A DNA stretch of 64,000 bases from Leptospira terpstrae serovar Hualin str. LT 11-33 = ATCC 700639. GTDB taxonomy: Bacteria > Spirochaetota > Leptospiria > Leptospirales > Leptospiraceae. Shown piece by piece: positions 34,462-42,563 of this stretch. The stretch lies in contig NZ_AOGW02000011.1 in NCBI RefSeq assembly GCF_000332495.1, forward strand, positions 148,501 through 212,500. The letters are read 5' to 3'. Numbering within the stretch: the first letter of the stretch is position 1; each line of letters opens with the position of its first letter. The translations under genes were made by a program, and so were the position numbers. Below the pieces are notes generated by a model that saw only the letters and a program-made list of their open reading frames with translations, searched no databases and was not told the origin of the DNA.

Positions 34462-36029
34462 TGGTTTTCCTCGGTGTTTAGTAAAGTAAGTTGTTCTGGA
34501 TCTAATGAGTATTTTTCAAAGAAAGTGCCTTTGGAAATCTCATACTGGATAATAGCAATATTATAGGTGATTAGAGATTGTGAATGGTTGGACTGTGAAC
34601 GAACATAAGCATCCATTGCATTTCTTAATACAATGGATGTTCCCCTTCCATTGCGAAATGCAGACAAAGCCTTATCATAAAAAAGTTTACTTTCCTCTCT
34701 ATTTTTCTTTGCTTCTAAAAAGAGTTCATAACTGACAGTTAAGTTTTCGCGTTTTGATAATAAATCAGCTCTTACTTTATTTTGAGTTTCTGCCCATTCT
34801 AATTGCGCTTGTCTTTTTTCGGATTCAGCCTTTGTATATTCTGCTTCCGCAATTTCATTTCCTAAAGGATATTCTAATTTAAATTCTGCAGTGTTTTGAT
34901 TGAACCTACCACCAAGAATTCCGTAAAAATCTTGGGGAAATTGTTGGTCATAATTTTTAAAGTTATATGTCCCACCAACGGAAAATTTTGGCAACAAACC
35001 GTTGTCTGCTGACTTCAAATTGTCTTCTGAATTTTTTAATTGCAAAAGTGATGCCCGAACATCATATCTTTTTTCTAAGGCAACTAAAACTTCCTTTTCA
35101 TAATCAGAAGTTACTGCAACTTGTTCTTCAATCAATACTGGTAAAAAGGAAAAACTTTCTTCTGGTTCCTTTCCTAAAGATGTCAATAAGTCTCTTCTGT
35201 TTTTGTTTCTTTCTAATTCAGAATTTTTTACGGCACTCGTAGCAGAAAGAACAATGGAATTCCATTGGTGGATATCACCCGTAGTATCAAATCCAAAGTT
35301 TGCTTTTTTTGAATAAATGTCGCGGATCAATTTGGCATTTCCAAGTAAGGAAGAATTTGTTTCTAGAACTTCCTCGGACAAACTCAAATTCCAAAACTCG
35401 ATCAACGAATTCACCAAACTTTTAGATAATGAATCTAAAGTATTTAATCTTTGGATTGATGATGAGCGCCTAGCAGTCGCTAATTTTAACCGATCTTGGT
35501 ATCCAAAAAAGTTTTTTAGGAGATCCTGACTGATATTGATTCCCACAGTGGCAAAATGATAAGAAGGTTGAGCAAAACTTGAAAACCCACTGGAACTTTG
35601 TGTTTTACCAGCATTCGTTTCATAACGATTGTCAATGATAGCAATACCGAGTGAGGTTCCTGTGCTAAACTTTTTATTGATACCCGCCTGTATGCTGTTA
35701 TCTGTTATTTTTGTTCCCTGAATGGCATATTGGGGCAGGTTGAAGTTGGTTGTATTTTTTGCGGTTCCTTTTGCCTCCGCAGTCCATGCATAAGCGCCAT
35801 TTGTTTTTTCCCATTCGTAATTCGTTGTTTTTAGCTGCAACTTCAGTGTCTGCAGACTGACTTGGTTTTCCCAGGCCATCCGAAGGATGTCGTCCATGCG
35901 AAGGATATTTGCTTTCGCTGGTTCTTTTGCCTCGATCGGACCAAGAAGCCCTGAGAGTGCAAAAATAACCGCAAGCAGGCAAACGGTGGTAGGATTCTGT
36001 TGAGTTTCGATTATTTGCTTTGGAAACAT
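34458..36029 (-). CDS. TolC-like outer-membrane efflux protein
   Basis: 523 residues from ATG 36029, which has AAAGGA 8 bases upstream; the frame continues 19 codons further up without signal-peptide character. A signal peptide (VCLLAVIFALSGLLG) is followed by two OEP repeats with long heptad-like helices (about 190-290 and 370-480) and beta segments (SVGGTYNFKNY). It would form the exit duct of the RND pump. The gene order is tolC-like, RND, tetR on one transcript. Confidence 0.88.
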   Translation of the reverse strand: MFPKQIIETQQNPTTVCLLAVIFALSGLLGPIEAKEPAKANILRMDDILRMAWENQVSLQTLKLQLKTTNYEWEKTNGAYAWTAEAKGTAKNTTNFNLPQYAIQGTKITDNSIQAGINKKFSTGTSLGIAIIDNRYETNAGKTQSSSGFSSFAQPSYHFATVGINISQDLLKNFFGYQDRLKLATARRSSSIQRLNTLDSLSKSLVNSLIEFWNLSLSEEVLETNSSLLGNAKLIRDIYSKKANFGFDTTGDIHQWNSIVLSATSAVKNSELERNKNRRDLLTSLGKEPEESFSFLPVLIEEQVAVTSDYEKEVLVALEKRYDVRASLLQLKNSEDNLKSADNGLLPKFSVGGTYNFKNYDQQFPQDFYGILGGRFNQNTAEFKLEYPLGNEIAEAEYTKAESEKRQAQLEWAETQNKVRADLLSKRENLTVSYELFLEAKKNREESKLFYDKALSAFRNGRGTSIVLRNAMDAYVRSQSNHSQSLITYNIAIIQYEISKGTFFEKYSLDPEQLTLLNTEENQ

Positions 36030-36198
36030 AATTTGTATCCTTTGTTTCTTTAGGGAACAAATATCGTTTATTTTGTCTCCTGGCAAGTAAAAAAAATACA
36101 GACTAGGAAAACGGAAATTTTGCCGGAATTGTACTAAGAAAATTGAATCAATGTAGGGGATTTGATGATGCCAGTGGAAAATTGAGTGCTAAGTAAGT

Positions 36199-36260
36199 AA
36201 AAAAATCCAGAAAGTTTTTTTAGTCAGACTAAAAGTCCATTGGAACCAAAAACCTTCTGG
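36199..36260 (-). terminator. Terminator with an internal palindrome
   Basis: Read on the minus strand, arms at 36260-36248 and 36219-36207 (CCAGAA...TTCTGG) pair at 12 of 13 positions, followed by ATTTTTTTACTT. It should end the NTF2-like/marR transcript. The loop contains a perfect TTTTAGTC-A-GACTAAAA palindrome (36218-36234), which could instead be an operator for the tolC-RND-tetR operon starting 190 bases away. Confidence 0.5.
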
Positions 36261-36277
36261 GCTTGGAGAATTTATAT

Positions 36278-36709
36278 TTATTTTTTTTCAGCAACCACCA
36301 CTGCTTTGATTAACTTCCATTCTTTTTGGTCCCAATAGAAAGTATACATGGATTGAAATTTCATAACCTTACTTTCTAATTCCGCTTTTACAAATCCAAA
36401 CTGGTCCATAAAATCTATCGAGTGAATGTGGACCTTTCTTTCGACACCACCGATCTTTCCATCTTTTAGTGATTGAATATAATTTGTTTTATTAGAACTG
36501 AATATCGTATCACTTCCTTTGAGATAAACACTATCTGCATATTCCCCATGGAACTTTGATTCAACTTCAGAAACTTTCCTTTCGTCGATATTTCTCATAA
36601 CTGAAATGAATTCTTTTTCCAAAGAATCCCGATTCCCTTCTGCCTTTGTTTGATTTGTGATCATCATTCCTCCTAAAATCACTAAAAATCCAAATACTAA
36701 GTCTTTCAT
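36278..36709 (-). CDS. Secreted NTF2/lumazine-binding-like protein
   Basis: 143 residues from ATG 36709, which has GGAGG 7 bases upstream (a TTG two codons earlier is unlikely). A signal peptide (VFGFLVILGGMMITNQTKA) is followed by a small alpha+beta fold typical of SnoaL/NTF2-like proteins (LEKEFISVMRNIDERKVSEVESKFH, then a beta sheet ending FYWDQKEWKLIKAVV). Probably periplasmic. It follows a marR gene with a perfect palindromic operator between them, so it is likely the target of that regulator. Function unknown. Confidence 0.75.
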   Translation of the reverse strand: MKDLVFGFLVILGGMMITNQTKAEGNRDSLEKEFISVMRNIDERKVSEVESKFHGEYADSVYLKGSDTIFSSNKTNYIQSLKDGKIGGVERKVHIHSIDFMDQFGFVKAELESKVMKFQSMYTFYWDQKEWKLIKAVVVAEKK

Positions 36710-36721
36710 AAACAAACCTCC

Positions 36722-36743
36722 ATTTGTTGCTATAGCAACAAAT
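36722..36743. promoter_or_regulatory. Perfect 22-bp palindrome, MarR operator
   Basis: ATTTGTTGCTA/TAGCAACAAAT, fully symmetrical, between the marR stop and the ribosome site of the NTF2-like gene. A near copy (two mismatches) lies directly upstream of marR at 37193-37212. Binding by the adjacent MarR protein is inferred. Confidence 0.7.
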
Positions 36744-36755
36744 TACTAAAAAAAA

Positions 36756-37193
36756 TTAATCCAACGATTCCTCATAAATTTGATCAATGATCCGTTTGAA
36801 TGTTTTAAAATCTTGTGCAGAAAGTTTTTTAAACATTCGTTTGCGCTCCTCAGTCACTACAGACACCATCAATTGATATATCTCAGAACCTTTTTTGGTA
36901 GGATATACCTGGTTTTTTCTTTTATCTTCTGGATCGGACTGAATTTTAATCCAACCCTTCTCTTCCATATTCCGAAGAGCCCTCGCCATAGAAGGTCTAT
37001 CGTCAAAATCCCTTCCCAAATCCGATTGGCTACAACCAGGCTGTTTCATTAAACGAACGAGAACAAACCACTGCTCGGGAAACAATTCCAATCCATTCAT
37101 TGATGCCAACCTCATGAACTGACGTCGCAAAGCACGGACTGTCCGATAAATGAGATAAGCGTATGAGTTTTCTAAATCGAATGAATCTGACAT
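36756..37193 (-). CDS. MarR-family regulator
   Basis: 145 residues. Winged-helix region with QPGCSQSDLGRDFDDRPSMARALRNMEEKGWIKI and the wing DPEDKRKNQVYPT, typical of MarR. The ATG lies directly at the edge of the 37193-37212 operator and has no ribosome site, so the mRNA may be leaderless or nearly so. Autoregulation and control of the NTF2-like gene are likely. Confidence 0.9.
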   Translation of the reverse strand: MSDSFDLENSYAYLIYRTVRALRRQFMRLASMNGLELFPEQWFVLVRLMKQPGCSQSDLGRDFDDRPSMARALRNMEEKGWIKIQSDPEDKRKNQVYPTKKGSEIYQLMVSVVTEERKRMFKKLSAQDFKTFKRIIDQIYEESLD

Positions 37194-37212
37194 TTGTTGT
37201 TATAGCAACAAT
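37193..37212. promoter_or_regulatory. MarR operator upstream of marR
   Basis: TTTGTTGTTA/TAGCAACAAT: the same site as 36722-36743 with two asymmetric bases. It abuts the start codon of marR. Confidence 0.65.
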
Positions 37213-37339
37213 AAACTTTCCTCAAATTTTGTCAAGTTAGAATGGAAAGGTGAGAGGCCATAAAACCACAATCCTCTTGACAAGTGAAACGCCAAAATGA
37301 TAGTCTAAAGGTTTACGCTAATTTACAGGAGCAATAAAA

Positions 37340-37756
37340 ATGAATACAAAAAACAAAATTTGCCTCACTCATTTTGACTATGACCGATTGAAATTGTTAA
37401 TTTCAAATCATACAAAAAGAAATAAAGTAGAGACCAATGTAAAAGATCTATTAGGAGAAATTGAAAGAGCTCAAAAAGTCGACTCTCGTATTATTCCACC
37501 TAACTATGTGACTATGAATTCTGTGATAGAAGTAAAAAATCTCGAAGAATTAGAATTTCAAGAATTTAGGTTAGTGTTTCCAGAAGATGCCAATACCCAA
37601 GAAAACAAAATTTCTGTACTGGCACCGATAGGAACGGCAATTTTAGGTTATAAAATTGGAGATGTAATCCAGTGGAAATTTCCTGGAGGACAAAACCAAT
37701 TCCAAATTACCAACATCAAATACCAACCAGAGGCAAACGGAGATTATCATCTCTAA
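37340..37756 (+). CDS. rnk: Rnk-type regulator of nucleoside diphosphate kinase
   Basis: 138 residues. A short N-terminal helical region (DYDRLKLLI) precedes a GreA/GreB C-terminal-like domain with ISVLAPIGTAILGYKIGDVIQWKFPGG, as in Rnk. Such proteins bind RNA polymerase but lack the long coiled coil of Gre factors. Its usual length is about 136. An AGGAG site precedes the ATG. Confidence 0.85.
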   Translation: MNTKNKICLTHFDYDRLKLLISNHTKRNKVETNVKDLLGEIERAQKVDSRIIPPNYVTMNSVIEVKNLEELEFQEFRLVFPEDANTQENKISVLAPIGTAILGYKIGDVIQWKFPGGQNQFQITNIKYQPEANGDYHL

Positions 37757-37820
37757 ACTTCCACTGGTAGACCAACTTGTTGCGTTCCCAATCGATACAA
37801 TCTTTGGGATTCCTATCATT

Positions 37821-37900
37821 AAAGGCCGGGCTCCTACGGGGTCCGCGTTCGCTCCCGTCTACCTATCGGCAGACCAAACCCTTCAGATCCGCAAGCGCAA
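37821..37900. repeat. GC-rich intergenic patch, possible dispersed repeat
   Basis: About 80 bases much richer in G+C than the surroundings (CCGGGCTCCTACGGGG, GTCCGCGTTCGCTCCCGTC) with no reading frame. Patches of this style look like degraded copies of intergenic repeats; copy number cannot be judged from one window. Confidence 0.35.
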
Positions 37901-37901
37901 A

Positions 37902-38261
37902 TCATGGTTCATTCAAAACAACCTTACATTGGTTAGAGATTTTGGTTTCATTTTCGAATAAACATTTTAAGATCCGACCACCACCAGGTATGATCCAACG
38001 ACAATATTCACTTACATCCTCTTTACAAAGGCCTTGTGACTTATTTTTCATGGTATCCGATAGTGCACTCTGGCCAGCTTCACAGGCATCTGATAAATTT
38101 TTCCCGCGTTCTTTCAAACATTGTAAAATCCTAGCTTTGGTAAGTTTTACTCCTTGGCAATAGGTTGCAATCTCTGGCTGACAAACTTCATAAATAGATT
38201 TTGACTCTGCATACAAACTTAACTGAAAACAGAATAAAAGAATGAGTAAATTTGGCTTCAT
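37902..38261 (-). CDS. Secreted cysteine-rich repeat protein
   Basis: 119 residues with a signal peptide (to about residue 18). Two tandem units have exactly the same spacing, C-x7-C-x12-C-x11-C (units start near residues 27 and 78). This resembles the Cys-rich (GLG1-type) repeat, which forms disulphide-stabilised helices. Probably periplasmic; function unknown. GGAAAG precedes the ATG. Confidence 0.8.
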   Translation of the reverse strand: MKPNLLILLFCFQLSLYAESKSIYEVCQPEIATYCQGVKLTKARILQCLKERGKNLSDACEAGQSALSDTMKNKSQGLCKEDVSEYCRWIIPGGGRILKCLFENETKISNQCKVVLNEP

Positions 38262-38636
38262 ATTGAGAATCTTTCCTTATTTTTAAAAATACAATCGTAA
38301 ACAAACCTGATTCTAAAATCAATTTTCGAATCTGTAAATCAAGAAACTAAGTCCAATATATTGCAATATTGAACCTTACTTTAGACGGAATTGCTTGATT
38401 TTACCTGTTCCCAAGGGGCACTTTCACCTGTAAAACTCCTAACCTCAGCAAAAATACCCTTTTGGAAAGATTCTAAGTGCATTAACAAATATTATCTGGT
38501 GTTTTCCCCAAAAAAACATCCAAACGTGAATTCATTACCATGTTTTTTATAAAATTAAGTACAAACTAACAAATGTAATGTTTATTTCTTGACTGTTATG
38601 CGATAATTAAGCACACTATATAATATATAAATATTT
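38262..38636. other. 375-base AT-rich intergenic region
   Basis: No gene or strong hairpin. A TATAAT-like hexamer lies just before the lipoprotein start at 38637, and a TTGACT about 24 bases upstream of it is too far away to form a standard promoter pair. Confidence 0.4.
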
Positions 38637-39146
38637 ATGAATATATTAATTAAAAAATATACTTTCGTTCCACTTTTCCTATTAGCTATTTTTTACTCAT
38701 GTAATCCAAAAGATTCCGACCAAGATAAGGAAATATTGGGATTACTTGCTTTACCTAGTGTTTCAGGAAATGCCACCTCCTCTTCTGGTGTCTGCAATGG
38801 ATATACTATCTATGATCTAAGTGCTGTTCCCGTTGATTTTAGACCAACAACAGGAATTATTTATATGAATGTAATCGCAAAAGTTGGCTCAGTTTTGACA
38901 GTAAATTCAACGACAACTTCTTTGAATTCTGTAAATGGTTACATATTTAATCCTTTTCATTTCGTTCAAAGAATTTCTTGTCCAATCAGTGGCTCTCCCA
39001 GTATGACAACGGTTTATAATGAAGTTCGAACTGCAAATAGAGTCACTTTGACATTTACAGTTGCAGGAACTTATGGACTTCAACTTTTTACTAGCACAAG
39101 CAGTTTGAATGCTGTTACTGATTTAAATGCAACTTTTATTGAATAA
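38637..39146 (+). CDS. Lipoprotein, unknown function
   Basis: 169 residues. Lipobox ending FYSC (Cys about 22), then an acidic tether (DSDQDKEI) and LLGLLALP-like patch (ILGLLALPS), a pattern shared with other lipoproteins here. The mature domain is Thr/Ser/Val-rich beta and has two further Cys (about 52 and 121). No family recognised. Confidence 0.75.
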   Translation: MNILIKKYTFVPLFLLAIFYSCNPKDSDQDKEILGLLALPSVSGNATSSSGVCNGYTIYDLSAVPVDFRPTTGIIYMNVIAKVGSVLTVNSTTTSLNSVNGYIFNPFHFVQRISCPISGSPSMTTVYNEVRTANRVTLTFTVAGTYGLQLFTSTSSLNAVTDLNATFIE

Positions 39147-39149
39147 TCT

Positions 39150-39770
39150 CTATCGTTGGTAAAGAGAGAAAAGGAAAGATGAGGGTATTTTTAAAAAGTA
39201 CCCCAATTTTAATATTTGATTAAGTAAAGACTGTTTGAGTATCCCTTTTTTTTTAAACCGATGTGCCGATGTAATTGCCTGATAAGGCAAAAGTACCGGA
39301 TGCGAATTTTTTCTAAATTTTTGACTCAGTTCGGTATCCTCAAATAGATAAAGCAAACTCATATCAGTTTTCCAAAGTCTTCGATCAAAAAAAATGCAAT
39401 GGTCTAAATAAACGATTCCTCTCCATTTTACTCGAACTACATTGGAATACCAGGAAATAAATCGTAAAAGAAAATGTTGATCATCAAATTGATGAATAAA
39501 TCCACCCCAAATTATTTGTTTATCCTTTTGGCAACTTATTTTAATTAGGTGATCTAATGCTCCCTTCGGAAGTTTAGTTCGGGGATGATGGAAAAGTATC
39601 ATTTCCCCTCTTGATTTATGAAACCCAAGATTCAGTCTCTCTGCTCGAGTCGATGCCTCCGAAGTATTTACTAAAATAATTTCTACTTCCGGGTGTTTCC
39701 AAAATTCAACTAACGAATCTTGAAAAAAAGTACTTTCTCCATTATCTGTAGGAATGACAATACTCAGCAT
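39150..39770 (-). CDS. Family-2-like glycosyltransferase
   Basis: 206 residues, shorter than usual GT2 enzymes. MLSIVIPTDNGE at the start and EMILFHHPRTKLPKGALD (in place of the usual DxD region) follow the GT-A layout, and FEDTELSQKFRK is a GT2-like acid-pair motif near 145. The canonical DxD is not clear (HHPRTK), so activity is uncertain. It resembles the TIGR04283-like glycosyltransferases, but that is only by eye. Confidence 0.65.
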   Translation of the reverse strand: MLSIVIPTDNGESTFFQDSLVEFWKHPEVEIILVNTSEASTRAERLNLGFHKSRGEMILFHHPRTKLPKGALDHLIKISCQKDKQIIWGGFIHQFDDQHFLLRFISWYSNVVRVKWRGIVYLDHCIFFDRRLWKTDMSLLYLFEDTELSQKFRKNSHPVLLPYQAITSAHRFKKKGILKQSLLNQILKLGYFLKIPSSFLFSLYQR

Positions 39771-39908
39771 TTCCCCATTTCTTCTGATTCAGTTAAATTA
39801 AAAACTAAAAAACTGAAATACGAAGTCCATCACAAAGATAGGAAGTTCAGTTCCGGCGGAAACTAATAAACATGATCCGAAACAAAACTTCCATTAGTTT
39901 TTTCAACT

Positions 39909-41084
39909 TCATTGTGCAGAATTTTCTAATACGATCGCTATCCCTTGTCCTCCGCCGATACAAAGAGAAGCCACTCCGTATTTTAAATTTCTCCTACGGA
40001 GTTCATAAGCCAAAGTAAGAATCACACGTGTTCCACTCGCTCCAAGCGGATGTCCGATCGCAATGGCTCCTCCATTTACATTCGTTTTATCAGGATTTAA
40101 ATTGAGTTCTCTGATCACAGCAAGTGTTTGCGAAGCATAGGCCTCATTAATTTCGAATAAATCAACATCCTCCAAACGAACGCCAGCCAGTTGTAATGCT
40201 TTCGGAATCGCAAAAACAGGACCAAGACCCATCATTTTAGGATCACAACCGACTGTCGCGTATCCAATAATTTTTGCTAATGGTTTTAAATTTTTTTCTT
40301 CCGACCACTTATCTGATGCTATCAGTAAAGAAGCTGCACCGTCATTGATACCTGATGAATTTCCTGCAGTAATACTTCCTTCTTTTAAAAATGCAGTTGG
40401 CAATGTCTTTAGTTGTTCTACACAAGAAATCCCACGAATCAATTCATCCTTTTCGACCCATTGGCTATTTTTTCCTTTACTAAGTACAGCTATAATCTCT
40501 TCCGAAAAAATTCCAGATTTTGTGGCGCTTTCTGCTCGGACTTGGGAGATACCAGCCCATTCATCTTGATCTTGTCGAGAAATCTGAAAAAACTCAGCAA
40601 TGTTTTCTGCAGTCATACCCATCGTCAAATCCACATAACAATCATTAAGACTTTGAGCCAAACGATCTTCCGCAATAGTGTTACCATATTTATTTCCCCA
40701 CCTCGCATTTTTTAAAACAAAGGGAGCATTACTCATGGATTCTGTTCCTCCAGCAAGAATCAGATTGTTTTCACCTGATAGAATTTTACGTGATCCGATA
40801 ATCACACTCTCCATACCAGAACCGCAAAGTCGATTCACTGTTAAGGCACTTGAACTTTCATTCAGACCTGACCGAAGGCCAATATGTCTTGCTAAATAAG
40901 CTGAATCCTTATCATCTTGGATCACATTTCCATATATGGATTCTTCAATTTCTTCTGGATCCAATCCGATTTTCCGGATCGCTTCCTTTGCCGTAATGAC
41001 CGCAAGTTCCGAAGAAGAATAATCTTTTAATCCTCCCCCGAACTTTCCAAAGGGAGTTCTAACTCCATCTAATATTACTACCAT
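39909..41084 (-). CDS. Thiolase (acetyl-CoA acetyltransferase)
   Basis: 391 residues, normal thiolase length. Catalytic Cys in NRLCGSGMESV (about 88), EINEAYASQ, GGAIAIGHPLGASGTR (His about 348) and the second Cys in SLCIGGGQG (about 378). It condenses or cleaves acyl-CoA in beta-oxidation or acetoacetyl-CoA synthesis. AGGAG lies 7 bases before ATG. A perfect palindrome between it and the upstream marR gene indicates MarR control. Confidence 0.94.
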   Translation of the reverse strand: MVVILDGVRTPFGKFGGGLKDYSSSELAVITAKEAIRKIGLDPEEIEESIYGNVIQDDKDSAYLARHIGLRSGLNESSSALTVNRLCGSGMESVIIGSRKILSGENNLILAGGTESMSNAPFVLKNARWGNKYGNTIAEDRLAQSLNDCYVDLTMGMTAENIAEFFQISRQDQDEWAGISQVRAESATKSGIFSEEIIAVLSKGKNSQWVEKDELIRGISCVEQLKTLPTAFLKEGSITAGNSSGINDGAASLLIASDKWSEEKNLKPLAKIIGYATVGCDPKMMGLGPVFAIPKALQLAGVRLEDVDLFEINEAYASQTLAVIRELNLNPDKTNVNGGAIAIGHPLGASGTRVILTLAYELRRRNLKYGVASLCIGGGQGIAIVLENSAQ

Positions 41085-41098
41085 TTTCAGCTCCTATT

Positions 41099-41118
41099 TA
41101 TAGTGTATATACACTATA
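41099..41118. promoter_or_regulatory. Perfect 20-bp palindrome before the thiolase gene
   Basis: TATAGTGTAT/ATACACTATA, 15 bases upstream of the thiolase start. Its core TAGTGTATATACACTA is repeated upstream of marR. Operator for the adjacent MarR by inference. Confidence 0.7.
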
Positions 41119-41146
41119 TGTATCCTGATTTATTAATTTTGACTCA

Positions 41147-41614
41147 TCATTCCTCTACAGAATCTATCTGTAAGACAGGAATGTTTCTTAATTCGGCTAA
41201 AATTTTTAATGTTTGTTTAAATTCAGATTTTCCTAAATTTTCCGTGATCAACTCTTGCGTTTGTTTCCAAAGATCCATCGCCTTTGCCAGTTTAGTTTCT
41301 CCTTTTTTTGTAAGTGAAATGCTACGGACATTTCCAATATCTTTTTTTTCGATTTTAATTAACTCATCTCGGTTTAGAATTTCTAAACTTCGTTGCAAAG
41401 TAGTCCTGTCTATATCCGTTAGATTTGCAAGGTCAGTAATACTTAGATCCTTTTCATAAGCGATACCTGCAAGAACAGTAAATTGTGTAATCCTAAGTCC
41501 TGATGGTTTTAACATTATATCATAATAGCTTGTAACCAATCGACTAGTTCGACGAAGGCTCAGGTTCAAACAAGATAACCCAATTTGTTTTAAGTCTTCG
41601 TGTGAATATTTCAT
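41147..41614 (-). CDS. MarR-family regulator
   Basis: 155 residues. Winged helix with LSITDLANLTDIDRTTLQRSLEILNRDELIKI and a wing VRSISLTKKGE. It lies upstream of the thiolase gene on the same strand, with a 28-bp palindrome just upstream of its own start. Fatty-acid or acyl-CoA sensing is a reasonable guess from context only. Confidence 0.9.
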   Translation of the reverse strand: MKYSHEDLKQIGLSCLNLSLRRTSRLVTSYYDIMLKPSGLRITQFTVLAGIAYEKDLSITDLANLTDIDRTTLQRSLEILNRDELIKIEKKDIGNVRSISLTKKGETKLAKAMDLWKQTQELITENLGKSEFKQTLKILAELRNIPVLQIDSVEE

Positions 41615-41632
41615 CCTCGTACCACCTAATAC

Positions 41633-41660
41633 ACAAAATAGTGTATATACACTATTTTGT
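41633..41660. promoter_or_regulatory. Perfect 28-bp palindrome upstream of marR
   Basis: ACAAAATAGTGTAT/ATACACTATTTTGT, fully symmetrical, 19 bases upstream of the marR start. It contains the same core as the site at 41099-41118. Autorepression site by inference. Confidence 0.75.
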
Positions 41661-41718
41661 CAATCCAAAATCAATTAAGAGTAAACCATTCATCTCCATT
41701 TTTCCTTAAATAAAACAG

Positions 41719-42348
41719 TTACCTTTCGTTTTTCCTGATAATCCATTCTGCAAATAAAAAATTAATCAGCCAACCAGCACCCATCATCAAATCTCTTGGA
41801 ATACCTGCAGGATCCCCTCCTACCAACAAAAACCAAGGCAAATGTGTAAAAACCTGTGTACCTGCTCCCATCCCAATGGCATAACCGCGAGTCATCCAAT
41901 GACTATGTTCCGTAATTTTTTTCTTGCGAACAAAAACAAAAGCAACTAACAAACATATGGTCATCCAAACACCAACTACCATACGAATTCCAAACAACCA
42001 ATCTCCATCAGTTGGAACTCTAGGATACACAAGAGTAAGCCACAATCCAGAGACCGCAGAGAGAAGTCCCGTAAAAACGAGTACCCTTCCAGAAATTCGA
42101 TGCCAAACCAAATGTTTTTTTCGAAACCCTGGTGCAAACTGAACGACACCCAAAAAACTAAAGAATATTACTGCAACAATATGAATCAAAACTGGAATCG
42201 GATCATTAAAAAATCTTTGGTTTTCCACTGTAAAACCAACACCAGTCAGCAGATTAAAAATTCGCACGCCGCCGGCAATTCCTGGAACTAAACTTAAAAA
42301 AAGAAGAGAGCCGATGATGAAATAATCTTTCTTAGAACTTGATGCCAT
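41719..42348 (-). CDS. DUF2306-like membrane protein
   Basis: 209 residues from ATG 42348, preceded by AAAGGA (the frame continues to a GTG at 42363). Six or so membrane helices. Conserved His residues occur in IHIVAVIFFSFLG, HLVWHRISGRV, EHSHWMTRGYAIG and FTHLPWFL, an arrangement like DUF2306/heme-type membrane proteins. Function unknown. Confidence 0.72.
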   Translation of the reverse strand: MASSSKKDYFIIGSLLFLSLVPGIAGGVRIFNLLTGVGFTVENQRFFNDPIPVLIHIVAVIFFSFLGVVQFAPGFRKKHLVWHRISGRVLVFTGLLSAVSGLWLTLVYPRVPTDGDWLFGIRMVVGVWMTICLLVAFVFVRKKKITEHSHWMTRGYAIGMGAGTQVFTHLPWFLLVGGDPAGIPRDLMMGAGWLINFLFAEWIIRKNER

Positions 42349-42423
42349 TGTATTCCTTTGCACATTGCATCAAAAAATAATGATCCAGCAAGTAAAAAAA
42401 GAAACTTTGAAAATTGTTTTTTT

Positions 42424-42480
42424 GGCGCATCCACCTAGCGTTCGACAGGTGGACTGGCTATCCGCTACTATCCCTTGCGT
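42424..42480. repeat. GC-rich intergenic patch with hairpin
   Basis: A short GC-richer stretch with a CCACCT/AGGTGG stem (42431-42436 and 42447-42452). It differs in sequence from the patch at 37821. It may be part of a dispersed intergenic repeat. Confidence 0.3.
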
Positions 42481-42563
42481 GAAAAAATTCACAACATCGA
42501 TGTTTATCTAAAAAACGATTGGACTGTATTTTTTGAAAATTTCAGACTGCTCTAACCAAACAA

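Noticed and set aside
36218..36234. TTTTAGTC-A-GACTAAAA as a definite TetR operator
   Set aside because: It sits inside the loop of a strong terminator-like stem (36207-36260), so its symmetry may serve that structure; kept only as a possibility.
37821..37900. tRNA gene in the GC-rich patch
   Set aside because: No T-loop GTTCRANTC or acceptor stem pairing could be found.
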